64,000 nt of DNA from Elysia chlorotica (lineage: Eukaryota > Mollusca > Gastropoda > Plakobranchidae). Shown one piece after another: positions 1-24,900 of this stretch; position 1 is the first letter of the stretch; every line of letters begins with the position of its first letter. Below the pieces are notes generated by a model. That model was not told where the DNA came from and ran no database searches. It worked only from the letters and a program-made list of their open reading frames with translations. The DNA lies in NCBI GenBank assembly GCA_003991915.1, contig RQTK01000339.1, positions 245,710 to 309,709 on the forward strand, in the 5' to 3' direction. Made by a program: the position numbers and the translations under genes.

Positions 1-589
1 ATTCACTGATGACTTATTCTCCCAAAAAGCAGAACAAGTTGTTCTGTATAAGTGATATTCATCTATCCTTTTAGAGTAAAGAGCTAGGACACATTCAACA
101 GAGAGTAAATTGTCCCACAGAATTTTCTAAGAATGCAAGCATGCAAACTCTGACTGTGCCTGTGTTGTCTCTTGATAAATAAATTCAAATCAAAGTCAAA
201 CTTTCAAATTTTTGTAAGTATATTTGTTCAAATCAAAGTTTCAATTTCCTTATTCATCGGTTTCCTAGAAGAACACAATACAAAGGCAATGTTGTGATTT
301 GATATGTAGACATCCCCAAATGGCAAGTCTAGTATTAAGTCAGTAAATATTTTTCAGTTCTATTTCTGCTTCAAGTTTGGGTGCTTGTTTATTTCTTTTA
401 GAAATTAAAGAAATCTGTACAGCAAGACTTCTTATGGCATTGATGTTCAAGATGCAAGAATAAATCAAGATACTTCAGGAGACAATCTATAGTTTAAAAT
501 AAAATCACCTGGGTTTAAGTCTCTCTTTAAAACATAGAAAAATCCAACAGAAAACAGATAAGAGAATAAATACCAATTTAAAAATCAAT
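1..589. other. AT-rich intergenic sequence, nothing recognised
   Basis: No coding exon, RNA gene or repeat family was recognised on either strand. It may include the far 3' end of the HNRNPM transcript. Confidence 0.4.
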
Positions 590-1529
590 CAACTTTTATT
601 ACTCTCACAAAACTTCATGTTCAATTATATATATAAATGAAAAAGAGAAAAATCATGAACGTAAGAATCAGCATTTGACAGAAGAAAGGACATGATGAAT
701 ACTGCTGACACAAGTTGTCAATAATTATGACAACTCATTACATATTTCCCTCGAAACAAGATTTCTTTTTAAAAAAAAACATAATTTAAAATCAGTGTAG
801 TAAAATGATGACCATTTAGGAGCTTTATTTTAATAAATCACCTTTCATAAAAAAAAAAATGTTCATATCTTAAAATCAAGGTAAGAATGACAGCAAAACA
901 CAAGAAACAATTCGAACACCAGCTTACGTTTATATACAATTTAGACTTTGGTCCTCATTGCAAGTACGGTAAAGGAAAACACCTTAACATACCTCAGAAC
1001 TCTCACACGTTATAAATGACATAAGGTATATGGAATAAGAAAAAAGAACAGCTGCCTGACCAATGATGAAGTGGTAAGCCATTGTGATTTATAAAGAAAT
1101 ACCAGAAGTAAATTTGTTTCTTTTCATTTTTTCTCTGTACTTCTCATTAAAGTATATTTTAGCAGTTGTTCAGAAAAATCCTACATTTAGTGGAAATCAA
1201 GAGAAATAGAACCCACTCTATATCAGCTTATGGATTCTCAGATAGGGAAAAGGAGCAAAAAATTCTACATTGACAAAATTGACATTCCAAAGTAACAACA
1301 ATGTATGCTCGGAAAAACATCATAAAAGCCCCATCAAAAACTACAATAAACTTGGTTAACTCCAATGACAACTTAGAGACAAACCAAAGCAAGCAGCTCA
1401 TGTCTTTATACATTAAGTATATATTCTCAATCCAATCAACAGGACTTTCTCAAACAAGACACAGGATACTAGGTCTTCCAGATGTATCCACAATTTTCTT
1501 ACTGCACTGCTACTCACAGATTCTATGAG
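590..1529 (-). other. HNRNPM: Probable 3' UTR of the HNRNPM gene
   Basis: AT-rich, non-coding sequence downstream of the TAA stop. Minus-strand AATAAA signals occur near 822 and 596, so the transcript probably ends around 580-800. The exact cleavage site cannot be read. The ORFs here are short and unlike known proteins. Confidence 0.4.
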
Positions 1530-13426
<11,897 letters not shown>

Positions 13427-16400
13427 TTCAGTTTTGCCTTCCACTGTAACGGTTTACAGAATAACTTTAGAAGAGAAAAGTGTAATAATGTAATGTCGAG
13501 ATTAATCCAAAAACAGAGTGTTGATTTATTTTTGTCAACCGTCAACAGATCCAATGACTCGCCGGAAAGAGAAGCGTTAGGGGCCAGAATTTTGTGCTTA
13601 GACGATGGAAAAAAATAACTAAGTCAAAGACATGAAACGGCGACTTCTATTGTTTGTTCGTTAAATGAACTCTTTCAATGCAAATTAGTTAATATGCCCA
13701 TGTGCTACCGTAATTTTTTGGAAAATTTTACATGATGTTCATTTAATATTCCAACACACACAAAATAATTAGGCATTTATTAATTGGGAAATCATTTAAG
13801 TCAATGTGCCATAAAAGTGGGTTAGGCGGACGCTATGGGAAAACGCTTACTCTTTCTATGATCGTGGAAATGTGTCTTCGTCTATTGATCAATTTTCCCC
13901 CCAGCCTCTTCATATAATTCTTGTGTGTGAAGAATCAGTCGGTTATCGTCCATTCGTCCTTTTCAGGTTGCTCAACTGCAAGATGAAATCTATCCAGAGC
14001 CCCGCAATGAATGCATTGATACCTGCACCCACTCTAAGTCACGAAAATCTAACTTTCCTTACGTAAAAATATGTTCAAACCTCTTAATTTATCGAATTTT
14101 AAATCAATGTCCGCAGTTGGTTTGTCCCGGAAGATTAACTAGATGTATCTAAATTACCTAAAACTTAGTGAAGACTTTCAGATTTTAACACAAAAAATAA
14201 AAATAGTTTGACCCGTATTTCGGACTTGGTGGTTCTCATTTTGTTTTCCTTTCGCAGTACTCAAGTATCTTTTTTGTTCAGATTCCTAAAGTTCAAATAA
14301 AATTCCTTACATTTGTTCCAACCACTTCTGAACATAATAAAAGTCTTTTAAGGGCGGCGGCGACCGAAGAACGATTATGACGAGCAGTGGACTGCCATGG
14401 TTATGTACTTACAGCTCTTAGTCTCGACTTAAGGAAGGTGCGCTCCTTAGTTCGATAGCCCTTTTTTTTGTGTGTGTGTGTGTGTGAAACGCACCGACCT
14501 ATCTTTGCTTAGAGTCTCTCTACTCATCATGGGGAGCGATATCAACCTAGGAGGAGCGCTCTGAAATTCAACATTTTGTCCTTTAAAAAAAAAAAAAGCA
14601 ATTTGGTGCAATATTTAGGTGTGCGTCGACCCTTAACAAGAAACTAATTTTTTTTTACTAGTTTTTTAATTATACTGCTGCAGATGCCCTGGCTAAGTCA
14701 GTCCGCATACACTGCCATCGTCTATGTGGTCCGACCTTGTATACGATCATATACCGACGTACATGTACAAAATAAATCACAGACATCTTGTTCTTTTTGT
14801 TCCAAACTTTATGTACGCATATGGTCATTTCAGAAGCCCAAAAGCATGAATTCGAAGAGTTTGTCTACCCTAGTCCGCCCACTCTCTTCGGTGAAATTGA
14901 AGTTCTGAGACAACTGATCGTATATTATAATACTTCTCTGACATTTTACAAAACTTGATGGATATGATACAGTTCAGGCAACCGATGTCAGACTAACATC
15001 TTGGATTGAAAGGCTAAATGTGGATGGGTAGCCATACGATACTAACACCAGAGACATATAATTATGATAATAAGAATCGACATGCCCATTTACATAATTA
15101 TACAATCATTATTTTGAAAAAATACAATTGTACCTAAATTATAATGAAAAGACATTGAAAATGTATCACTTATTATTCGTACAACTCGTTGAAAAATCAA
15201 ACGCTATTTATAGAATGAGGGTACTGGTATATTACAAATGTGCAAATGCAATCCCGAAAAAAAAAATATGTTAACATTGAATACGGTGAGAATATTGCAC
15301 TTGTTAAGTAAAATATTTTGAAAAAACCTAGCAGGCATCAATAACTACATTTATCACAAACACACACATAGAGACCGAGACTGATAGACAGAACAACAAA
15401 CAGAAAGATAAACGAGAAAAGGCGGACGATAAAAAGGGGAAGAAACTCATAGTCGGGAAAATGTATTCGTCCAATCTGCACCCCCCCCCCCCCACACACA
15501 CCCATCTATCCAAATTTGCATCCTTTTCCATTGTTATGCTATATCACCGATTCTTGACTTAAGACAATCCGTGGATGAGCACACTTTCTTTCATGTGATA
15601 TCTTAATTTTGTTTATGTGCACGATCATTCTACTGACTGGTGTTGCGCTATAGACCAATCGATCTACTTCTCATGAATTCATTTGTAACGTTATACGTGT
15701 TCGTTGTCACATTATGCATACCTTTGCTGTCCATCAGCTCCAATCTACCTCGAGTCAATCACTTTTTTTTCTCTCTCTCTCTTGGTACCCGGAATTCAAA
15801 ACACTACAGCTTCGGTTATTGATTCCTCTAGATTCTCTCACCGGTATCCCACTTCTTTGACCTCTTCATAATAATTGCAATTGAGGACTAAAACCACATT
15901 GCACCCTTTACAGATATAGGACACGAGGTAAAATTTCATTTATCACACGCTTGAGGGCTGCTTTTATCATGTTATGTGTTCGCCTTGCCCCTTTTTGTTT
16001 TATCGAGGCGACCTTTCTCTATATAGGGGCACTATTGGGGGAAAACGGGGGCGTTAATGTATGAGAAGAGCTTAATTCTCCCCCTTTAGTCCAAATAAGA
16101 GCTTCATTATCTCAATTACAAGGTGGTTGTCATAAAGCTCCATTTCTACAACAGGAAATAAGAAACATCACTTCCTTATTGTTTTTTGAGTAGTTTTGCT
16201 TTTGCTTCGAACTACTTACAGTACTTAGATCTAGTTTTGTTATGTGAAGCCTATCATCTGAGTGCAGTGTTAACACGTGAAAATTAATTCTGAACCGAGG
16301 GAGCATGATAAAATTAAAACATTTATTGTACATAGTCTACATATATTTTTAAGATTTCTTTTAATGTTATAGAGTAGCATAGACTAGAAAATCTAGAATC

Positions 16401-16464
16401 TTGAAGTATTAGATCCAGATCCAGATAGAGTCTATATCTAGATCTTCAGGTCCTGAGCTTCAAC
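13427..16464. promoter_or_regulatory. Divergent intergenic region between HNRNPM and LYAR (bidirectional promoter candidate)
   Basis: Start codons of the two head-to-head genes are about 3 kb apart, so both promoters and 5' UTRs should lie here. Visible features are a GC-richer patch at 14350-14570 (GGGCGGCGGCGACC), a (GT)n tract at 14469-14486, a poly-C run at 15481-15493, and TCTAGATC-like motifs at 16225 and 16377-16445 just upstream of the LYAR start. No transcription start site can be fixed from sequence. Confidence 0.45.
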
Positions 16465-19400
16465 ATGGTTTTCTTTAATTGCAATGCTTGTGGGGAGGCT
16501 TTGAAGAAAAACCAAGTGGAGAAACATACTCTCCGTTGCCGCTCCTGTGAAGTGCTGTCCTGTGTCGATTGCGGAAAAGATTTTTGGTTGGTTTAAGTAG
16601 GCCAATACCTTTTTGAACATTTCAAATTTAAAAAGAGAATTGTTTGCAGGCTGTCCGAATTGTTAGTGTAATAAGAGATTTCAAAATCTGGACGCTTTAA
16701 TTTAATACATGTTTGTTATTAAAATATTAAGTTCTCCCCAAGACTAAATGGCAGCTATTTTTAATTTTATATAGATTACAGATCTAGATCTAGAGGGTAA
16801 GGTAATTGGATCGATATAAAAAGGGGATTAAGAAAAAATTAATTTTAACTGAATGCATCTATTCAGCCGCTCACAGCGGTTCTATGGAATAGGAAAAGAA
16901 AGATCCATATTTAACCCATTCAAGTTTTATAGGTTTTCATCTATAGGAAATGGAAACTTAAAAACAGTCAGTTTTGGCACTACTTTCATCAGCTTAAAAT
17001 CTTTTTTTTTTACAGAAATTTGATGCCAAATTATAGATTTTGACCTTGTCAGAGTAACAGAAATTAGCTAAAGTTAAATAATGTGACCAAATCAAAAGAA
17101 AAACATGGATTCAATCAGTGAAAAAAAAATAAAGAAATCTTTTTCAGTTTATTTGAAATTGCTTTTAACCTACCACTATGGTGCATGAAATTGTGTTACT
17201 GTAGATACTAAATGTTTTGCCTTAAATCATCTAAGTCCTTAGGTCTAGTCAATATTGATCCAATTATAATGGAAAAATTGAAAATGGCTGCCATGTAAAG
17301 GGAGACGGGACCGCAGTGGGTAAGGAATACCAAATCCTCTGCAAATAATCTTTTTTTAAAATGAAAGGGTAGGCTGTTGAGTTGTGAATTGGAAAGGATT
17401 TCTGAATGGGTATGTCCCCATTTACGCACTAAGGTTGTTTTTGTCCTCCAAAGTGAAAGGCATGAATAATGATGAGAACATATTATAGAGTGTTCTTGTC
17501 AAGGAGATTATATGTTGAGTTGGTTTAACGTCCAACATCAGCACTGTATATACTATATTGTAAATGGGCCCCAAGACTGATGTCTGACAATTTTATGTGC
17601 TGCCACACACAAGACAGGGTGGGGATTCCATGACTCCTGTCACAGCCGGTCACATTAAACTGACACCGACCCAACCAGTAGGGAGCGAAATTGCCAGAGC
17701 TTGAGCCACAGACCTTTTGGGTCAGAAGCCGATGTTCTGCCCCAGGGTCACCGGCCCCCCTCCCCCTCTAGGGGATATATATAAAATCACGTTAAAATAG
17801 TTTACAACGCCGTTTCCCCATTTGTAAAAGTACTAGCATATTTTAATAAAACAAAAATTGTTAAGACAATCAAGGAATGATATTGATCATTGTGCACATG
17901 TATGTGCTACCTTATCTAGAACTGCATGTAGATAAGTATAGACCTAAATTGAAACCTTATATTTAAAGAATAAAACTTAAAAGTAATCGTGTAACTGTAA
18001 TGTTTAATGGTGATCTCATGAGACCTGCTTTGGAGAAATTTGTACATGTAGCGTGAAAATGGATATAAGGTGAAAGTAAAGGTAGTTCACTTTTTTAGTT
18101 CTAGTGCCAAGATGTAGACATATTTAATCAGAAATAATAACCAGAGGAAGAGGTTTCAAAGCTAGAATCATCAGAATTTTATTTCATTTAACCCTTCAGT
18201 TGGTTGCTGTGCATTGTCCATCAAATTCAAAGTTCAATCAAACCAGATCATCAATTTAGATAAAAAATGTATTAACTACACAACACGCTTGGGTTTGCTC
18301 ACATCTACATGGAATGATATTGGCTTTAGAAAATTTAAACGCAAAAAACTATATCTCTCTCTCTCCCTTTCTCTATCTTATTTAACCCTCTCCCTCACGC
18401 TTTCCCCTGAATCTCTCTCACCTTGATAGTGCGAAAAATGTTTTACTGTATGTGTGTGTGTGTGTGGACGTTTTTGCCTTTTTTCTGTAAAGACAGTGGT
18501 GAGTAAACTACTACGTGAAAATTATGTTCCGTTTAAAGAAGTTGTACTTTTTTTCATTTATTCCACTCATAGGGGCAACGATTACCAATCACACACAAAA
18601 TGTATGACGGAAGAGGAAAAGTATTGTGGGCAAGGGTATGTACCGAAAGTAAACAAGGGAGAGGCCAAACAAGAGCAGTGGATTCAGGTTTGTATGAATA
18701 TGAAAGATGAGTTTTGATACATATATATATATCTCATCAGTCTAGCTTGAAAACTGTTACTTCTTCCCTTGTATTGTTCCACAACTCACTACTCATACAC
18801 TGAACATAGAGGTTAATTTTTTTCTGTTTTTTTTTTCTTCTAAGTTTCACACTCACACCAGTGAGAGCTAAGATTTAAGAATTTCTCCAATACTAATGAT
18901 GCCCTTGAAACCATTACTTGTTACATTAGAGCATTATTTTTTGCATTAATTACTTGACTGTTATAAATCAATCTCAGTTTGTAGCAAGTTCATAATGCAA
19001 TATGATATACTGATAAAGTTTTAACCAATAAGAGCACATAGGATCAATGACTTGACCTCACCAATGTCCTTTTTTGTAACTTGCCAAGAACACCTTATTG
19101 AAAAAAAGCATTATTTGTTTGTAAAAATTGAAAACAATACAATGGAGGGGGATATTAATCATTTGCAATGCATTCATAGAGGGTGCAGATGAAACAAGGT
19201 TCTCATTTCTCAACATGGGGGTAAAAAACATATATCACAATACTGAACTCAGTTGTGTTGTAGCTATTTCGCAAGAGGAACCATTCGTATCACAGTTCAC
19301 TCATTTCACTTGCTAGGTGGAAAAGATGCATTTTTAACCATACAATGTTATTGTCAAACCTAGAAACAAGTAACTCTTTATAAATGTAGTAATTCTTAAA

Positions 19401-22400
19401 TCAAGATTGACAGCCTGTGTTATGACCCCTACATCCTAATATACTAATGCAACAAGTATGATTGAAATTAACTCACACCTTTCTATTTTTTTCTTCAGAA
19501 AGTGCAAGAAGCAATTGATAAATCTGCATCCAACCATGGACTAAAAAATCTCCTCATCAAATTGAAAGATTACCCAAACATACCAAGAAAGCAGCAAAAA
19601 TTTCAGGTATCTTGACATTCATACATCTATTAATGAGAGTGAATTTTTTTTTTTAAACTAGTGAATCTCATGGGTCTTCATTTACTTTCAATTCGTCTAA
19701 TATGACGTTTTATATTGATTAATTATCTTTTACTATCTCTATGACTCCTAATATTATGGTAAAATGCTGTGCCAGGTGCAGTTCTGTATTACTCATGCAA
19801 AGAAGGCTAGAAGTAGAAGAGATGAGAGTATAATTAATTTCTAACAGCTTTTGTTATAATTTTAATCTTCATAAGTAGTTTACTTGGCATACTTATGACT
19901 ACTATCCCTGCAAAGTCAGGTTTAATAAGTGTAATGATCTTGAAGCAGCAATTAAATGGGTCAGTTCAATACCACACTCAAGTCACATTTGAGAAGATAT
20001 GAGAAATCAAGGAAAAGCTGTGGACTTAGGTAAGCAATCACCCTTACCAAGTCGGTCTTTCAATGGAGATTACTTAAAGAACAGATCATTAAACGAGTCA
20101 TTACTAGTATTGGCAGAACGGCGTCCCTTTCAATGTCTCCCTGGTATTGGCTCAGAATTTGTCCAAATGTGACTTGGGTACAGTGTTGAATTGATCCCTT
20201 CCTTATTGTAGATTATTCAAAACTGTATCTTTCCACACACACATATATATATGTATATGCGGCTTACATCATTTTTGCCATTTTTTTAATCCCTTTTTGC
20301 CATGTAATTTTTAACCAAATGAATATCTGAAAGTAGCCTTGCTCATGTTTACCATGCAGTAATGAATTGGCCAGACTAATGTCAAATAAAAAATTTGATA
20401 AATGTTGTAACATTTAAAATCACTTAGTGATTAAATTAAAACAAAACTTTTCAAGAAAAACTTTTTTTTGGTTTCTAGGTTGTTCTTATATCTTTTTTAT
20501 CTCCTTCATGTCTTTTTTTGTTGTTGTCTTGAATCTTACTGCCAACATTTGTTTAAAGCATGGCTTATTAATATTATCATTCTCTATTTGCACAGAACTT
20601 TCTCAAGAACAGTCTACGGATCAATAATGATTATCTCATAACACAAGTTTGGAACACATTAATGGCACATTCTGAACAGGTATATTTGGTATTATTTTTT
20701 TACATTTAATATTAAAACAAAGCTTTTTTTTGGAATTTAGAAAAAGTCACATCTTTTCATCCCAAACCCAACAAACCAGACCCCTTCAAAAATGATACAT
20801 TCAGGGTATGGAATTTCTTTTTTCCTTTTTCGTGTGACCTTAGTAAAAATATCCACTGAGATAATCTCAGACTCACCCTCAATTTTAATTTGTGAATGGC
20901 TCAGCATAGTAATCTAAATACATGTACTAAATAACAAGGAGGTACTAAATTATGTCTCCCTGGTAGCATAGGAGATGTAAAATCTAGAGAAATCCTTTAT
21001 GAGTGAGAATTTAGAGTAAGACCATAGAAAATTAAAAAAAAAAAAATAACTTTATATTAGATTTGCGTTTTTTAGAAAAAAAATGGTGGTTATCATGTAT
21101 TCATTTGGGAACTTGATATTTCTCTTAGGTGGTTGCTGGAGTACAGTTGCATCCTAGGCTTGAAAAAAATTGTATATCTAATAATGAAAAATGACTTGGT
21201 TAGTTTGTACTCATATTGTCTGGTGTGTACTGTATGATGATTGCTTTGACATAATAGAAAAACAAAATTCCAAGCTCTATATTTCTGTATTTCAAGGAAA
21301 AAGAAAATTCAAGTTAAGAAATGACACATTTTCTCATTATCTTGAAGTATTTTCATGTAAAATGCTTTTATGCACAGTTGATTTGCCAATTTTAAGTTTA
21401 AAGTAGAATTTTGGTAGTCACCAGCTGTGATGGAAGTGATAAATATTACAAACTGGTGTAAGGTCTTGCTGTCTCAAAAGTACACATTTTCCCCAGGCAC
21501 AGTATCTGAAATAACCTTGCTGGTAAGGGAAGAAACAAAAATATTGTAATAATGGTTTCACCATGTATACTAACTCTTGCTTTTTTTTACAATGTTTTGT
21601 GATTTCAGGATAAAAGCAAAGAAACTGCTAACAATATTGCACCTAATCTGAAGCATGGAATAAATGATAATGGTAGTGTAGGAGCATCTGAAAATAAGGA
21701 AGTTGAAATTACAAATTCTAAAAGTATTAGTAATGAAGAAGATCCAAAAACAGAAAATGTTGAACCCAAAAAGAATAAACGGGAGAGAAAAGAAGAGAGG
21801 CAGAACAAGGCAAATAAAAAGGAGAAAAAGGATCGCACAGAGACTGTGGAAAATGGAGAAGAACCTTTGAAGAAGAGCAAGAAAAGAAGGCATAGAGATG
21901 ATGATTTGGAGGAGCCAACTTCAGAAGAGATGGCAGCCACAGCAAATGGAACCTCAGAAAATCAGCCTCCAAAGAAAAAGAAGAAGAAGAAACATGCTAC
22001 GGAGGACCATGGCCAAGGTTGTTTTAAAAATTTGCATCCTTAATAATTAAAGAAAAAAAACATTTGTTTTGAAGCTAAAGGATTTAATAGAGATATTATG
22101 GAAGGCTGTGAAGGTAGTTCAATTATGTATCGTGACTTACTAGTTGTAAATTGTCATCTCATGAAAGAAAAATATTTTATGTTTCCCCTGACAAAATGTT
22201 TGATAATTTTCTCAATTGGATCCATTGCAAATAAAAAGGATTATTTGTAGAAAAAAAAACTGGAAACATTTTCTTTGTGTTAATTAATTGATGTTGAACT
22301 GCAGTAAATGGTGTTTCTCATTAAAATAATGATTAAAAACTCATATGTTGCAGAAGTAAAACAGACTGCATTAATTACTTTGTTTACTTGTATCTGAAGA

Positions 22401-23970
22401 AGCGTTTGTCTCCCTTTTTTAAATTTAAATTAAAGATAATTAATTCTTTTTCAACTTTTGTCAACTTTAGGTTGATTATTTCTTTATTTACCATATGTTT
22501 TTGGAGACATACTAAGTTTAAAAAAAGGTTAAATAGTTAAATACAGTTGTCAGATTTATTGATGGCAAATGGTTTTATATTAAAATTTGTTTTAATTTAG
22601 TCAAGCGTTTTCAGCTTCTAAAACACATTGGGCGTTAAGGAAGTTTATTATTACTTTTGCCTAATTGCAAATGTCTTGGATTTTATTTCAGAGAATGAAA
22701 TGGAAGAAAACTTAACAGCTGCTGACGATCAACTTGATTGTGAAGAGCCCAAAAAGAATGGGAAATTCAACTGGGAACAGACTATCACAAAAGTTTTAGA
22801 AAGCAAAGGAGAAATATCTCTCAAGAAGTTGAGAAAGAAAGTAAGTATTCTAGAAAATGAAACTGAAGTGTGTGTATCCAAACTACATGCTGTTTAAATA
22901 GTTTGCAGAAATGCTGGAAGAAATACTTGATATTTCCTGGGAATTAAACATTTCTCCATATAGAAATCAGTTGTAATAGCCACAAATTTTACCTTCCATT
23001 GTTTTCAATGGTTTAAAGAGGAATAGCTATAAATTGATTGGTTTAAACTTTAATAAAAAAAATTATGATATGACCATGTAGAGCCAAATCTGCAATCAAT
23101 TTTTGGGTGTGAATTGGCTGAATTTGTAGAGCGCTGTTCTCCAGATCAAGAAGTCCGCAATTCGAATCCCACGAATGGCAGATTTATTTTTTCGATTTCA
23201 TCCCTTGTCATTGGTGGGATCAGTGTCAGTATTATCTGACCGGCTGAGACAGGAGTTATGGTATCCTCGCCCTGTCTTGTGTGTGGCATCACATAAAATT
23301 GTCAGACGTCAGTCTTGGGCACGTCCGCAATATTGTCTATATACTTCTGATGTTGGACGTTAAACAAACTCAACTCAATGCAATCAATTATTTAACTTTT
23401 TTTGTTAATTCAAAGAAATATGCAATAATTGAATTGAATTTAGAGAGTAATTAATTAGTTTTTAAAGTTCAGTTAAAATACATTTTTTTTTCTCAATCAA
23501 CAAGCAATTGCCTGATCTAGCATATACAATTTATCAGTTAAGACGCTGTAGTACAAGGTTGGTTGCTCAATTGTTAAGTCGCAGCCAAAGAAATTTTCTT
23601 TTCAGTAGTATTACAGCTGGACCACTTTCTAACCTTCAAAGGGTTACATTTTTTTAACCATTGCCTTTATAATATTGATTTATTTTCAACGTATTGAAAA
23701 ACACATGGATTGGTTTTTTAAAAATACAGTGATTTAGAATATTTCTTGCCTTTTCACAAATTAAATTACGGTATTTGAGTGCAATCTTAAACAGAATTAA
23801 TATACATTTTTCTTTTTCTTCTCTTCCAATAGGTTTTAAATGAGTTTGCTGCATACGGTTCTATGAACCATTCAGAGGAAAACTTGTGGGCTAAATTTGA
23901 CAAGAAGGTGCGGAAAATGCCGAGTGTTCAAGTTCTCAAGGATAAGGCAAAGTTAAAAGAGAGCAAATAA
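16465..23970 (+). CDS. LYAR: LYAR-type nucleolar zinc-finger protein (7 coding exons)
   Basis: Orthologue of cell growth-regulating nucleolar protein, a nucleolar factor linked to pre-rRNA processing and ribosome production. Coding exons: 16465-16586, 18573-18687, 19499-19606, 20596-20679, 21609-22017, 22692-22840, 23833-23970. Frame is kept at all junctions, giving 374 aa; human LYAR is about 379. The N-terminus MVFFNCNACGEALKK carries paired LYAR-type zinc fingers (C6, C9, H21, C25 and C33, C36, H48, C51). Exon 5 (from residue 144) is a charged, Lys/Glu-rich, probably disordered stretch with poly-Lys runs (nucleolar localisation type). The last two exons form the conserved C-terminal LYAR domain (FNWEQTITKVLES, then LRKKVLNEFAAYG). 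The first intron uses a weak GTTGGT donor. Start chosen because MVFF is the family's invariant N-terminus. Confidence 0.95.
16587..18572 (+). other. LYAR: LYAR intron 1
   Basis: A 1986-base intron with a GTTGGT donor and an acceptor at 18571-18572. It contains TAGATCTAGATCTAG at about 16781, a SINE at 17514-17765, a CT-rich tract at 18353-18420 and a (GT)n tract at 18450-18466. No further exon was recognised. Confidence 0.6.
17514..17765 (-). repeat. tRNA-derived SINE, head type 1, LYAR intron 1
   Basis: Read on the minus strand, a tRNA-like head (GGGGCAGAACATCGGCTTCT, then a decayed B box) is followed by a body with GTGTCAGTTTAATGTGACC, CAGGAGTCATGG, TGTGTGGCAGCACATAAAAT and the 3' end TTGGACGTTAAACCAACTCA. 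It is the close relative of the copy at 33895-34143 but more diverged, with no clear target-site duplication. Confidence 0.8.
23102..23378 (+). repeat. tRNA-derived SINE, head type 2, LYAR intron 6, with target-site duplication
   Basis: The head (TGTAGAGCGCTGTTCTCC, then GCAATTCGAATCCC as B box) differs from type 1, while the body (GGCTGAGACAGGAGTTATGG, TGTGTGGCATCACATAAAAT, TTGGACGTTAAACAAACTCA) is shared. It is flanked by TGCAATCAATT at 23091-23101 and 23379-23389, a direct target-site duplication, showing retrotransposition of a full unit. Confidence 0.85.
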
Positions 23971-23971
23971 A
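23966..23971 (+). terminator. LYAR: Candidate LYAR poly(A) signal overlapping the stop codon
   Basis: AATAAA spans the TAA stop (23968-23970). If used, the 3' UTR would be only some 10-30 bases. A longer 3' UTR with a later, non-canonical signal is equally possible, because no other strong AATAAA follows closely. Confidence 0.35.
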
Positions 23972-24900
23972 AATATATATATATTTTTTTTAAAGTGTGT
24001 TTAGTTGTTTGCTCTGTAATTGTGAAATGTTGAGGTCGATTTGTATGAGGAAAAAAAAAAAGGAATGGCACCATTAAGCCATATTAAGTTTTAATTGAAA
24101 GTAATTGTTTAGAACAGACTAAAGATAAATTAGTGCTTCTCTTTAAAGTGTTTATAGTTCTTTTAGAATTTGATTTGTTTCTCAGACATTCACACTCTTA
24201 CTCACCTCTTTCACCCACACCATAGGCAGACCTGCCACAGACTCTGTTTTTGTGGAAATTATTCTGTATTTAGTTAAATGTGAGTGGTATTCTGTTTATA
24301 ATAATATTACACAATTCTACTGATATTGTTGATGGAAACTTATTACTAATATTAGAAAAACAGCGAGCGGGTACACTGAACTGTAATTTCAATTTTAATT
24401 AGATATTTTGAAACATTGAAATTTGTAAGTTTATCCGTCTAAATAATGAAAAAACAAAAATTGTTGTTAAGCTGTCAAGCTTTACCACCTACAAAAATGA
24501 AGAATTACCAGAAGTTTAAGCAACAAGAAAAATCTCTGCTCACCTATGAAATTAACCTACTAATTTACTATTCACAAGTAAAATCTTTATGGATTATGTG
24601 GGGTTTAACTATTTTTACACGCGCACAATCACACATCATAATTTCAAATGTACAAATTTTCTTCTACCTTTACTGGTTCAAAATATCTGAATTTTGAAAA
24701 AAAAACTAAAAATAATGCAATTTCATAAACATTGGTTAAACACTATATGACTCAACACCTTTGTTAGCTGTAATCCCTATGCAACAACAAAAGCTGCCTG
24801 TATCAGTTTTCCTTAGTTCAAACAAAACAAAAATACAAGAGAAAATTAGGAATTACGTGTGTACCAGTACATTTTCTCAATAAAACAAAAAAATTTGCTA
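23972..24900. other. Convergent LYAR/DCTN1 intergenic space
   Basis: LYAR and DCTN1 face each other tail to tail, and this AT-rich stretch separates their 3' ends. It holds no recognisable exon or RNA gene. It may include the real LYAR 3' UTR. Confidence 0.5.

Noticed and set aside
14340-14570. GC-richer patch considered as a small structured RNA gene
   Set aside because: No match to remembered snRNA, 5S or tRNA signatures; left as possible promoter sequence.
14684-14908. Possible coding fragment with an ADALAKSV-like string in one frame
   Set aside because: Too short and isolated; no adjacent motif supports a transposon or gene call.
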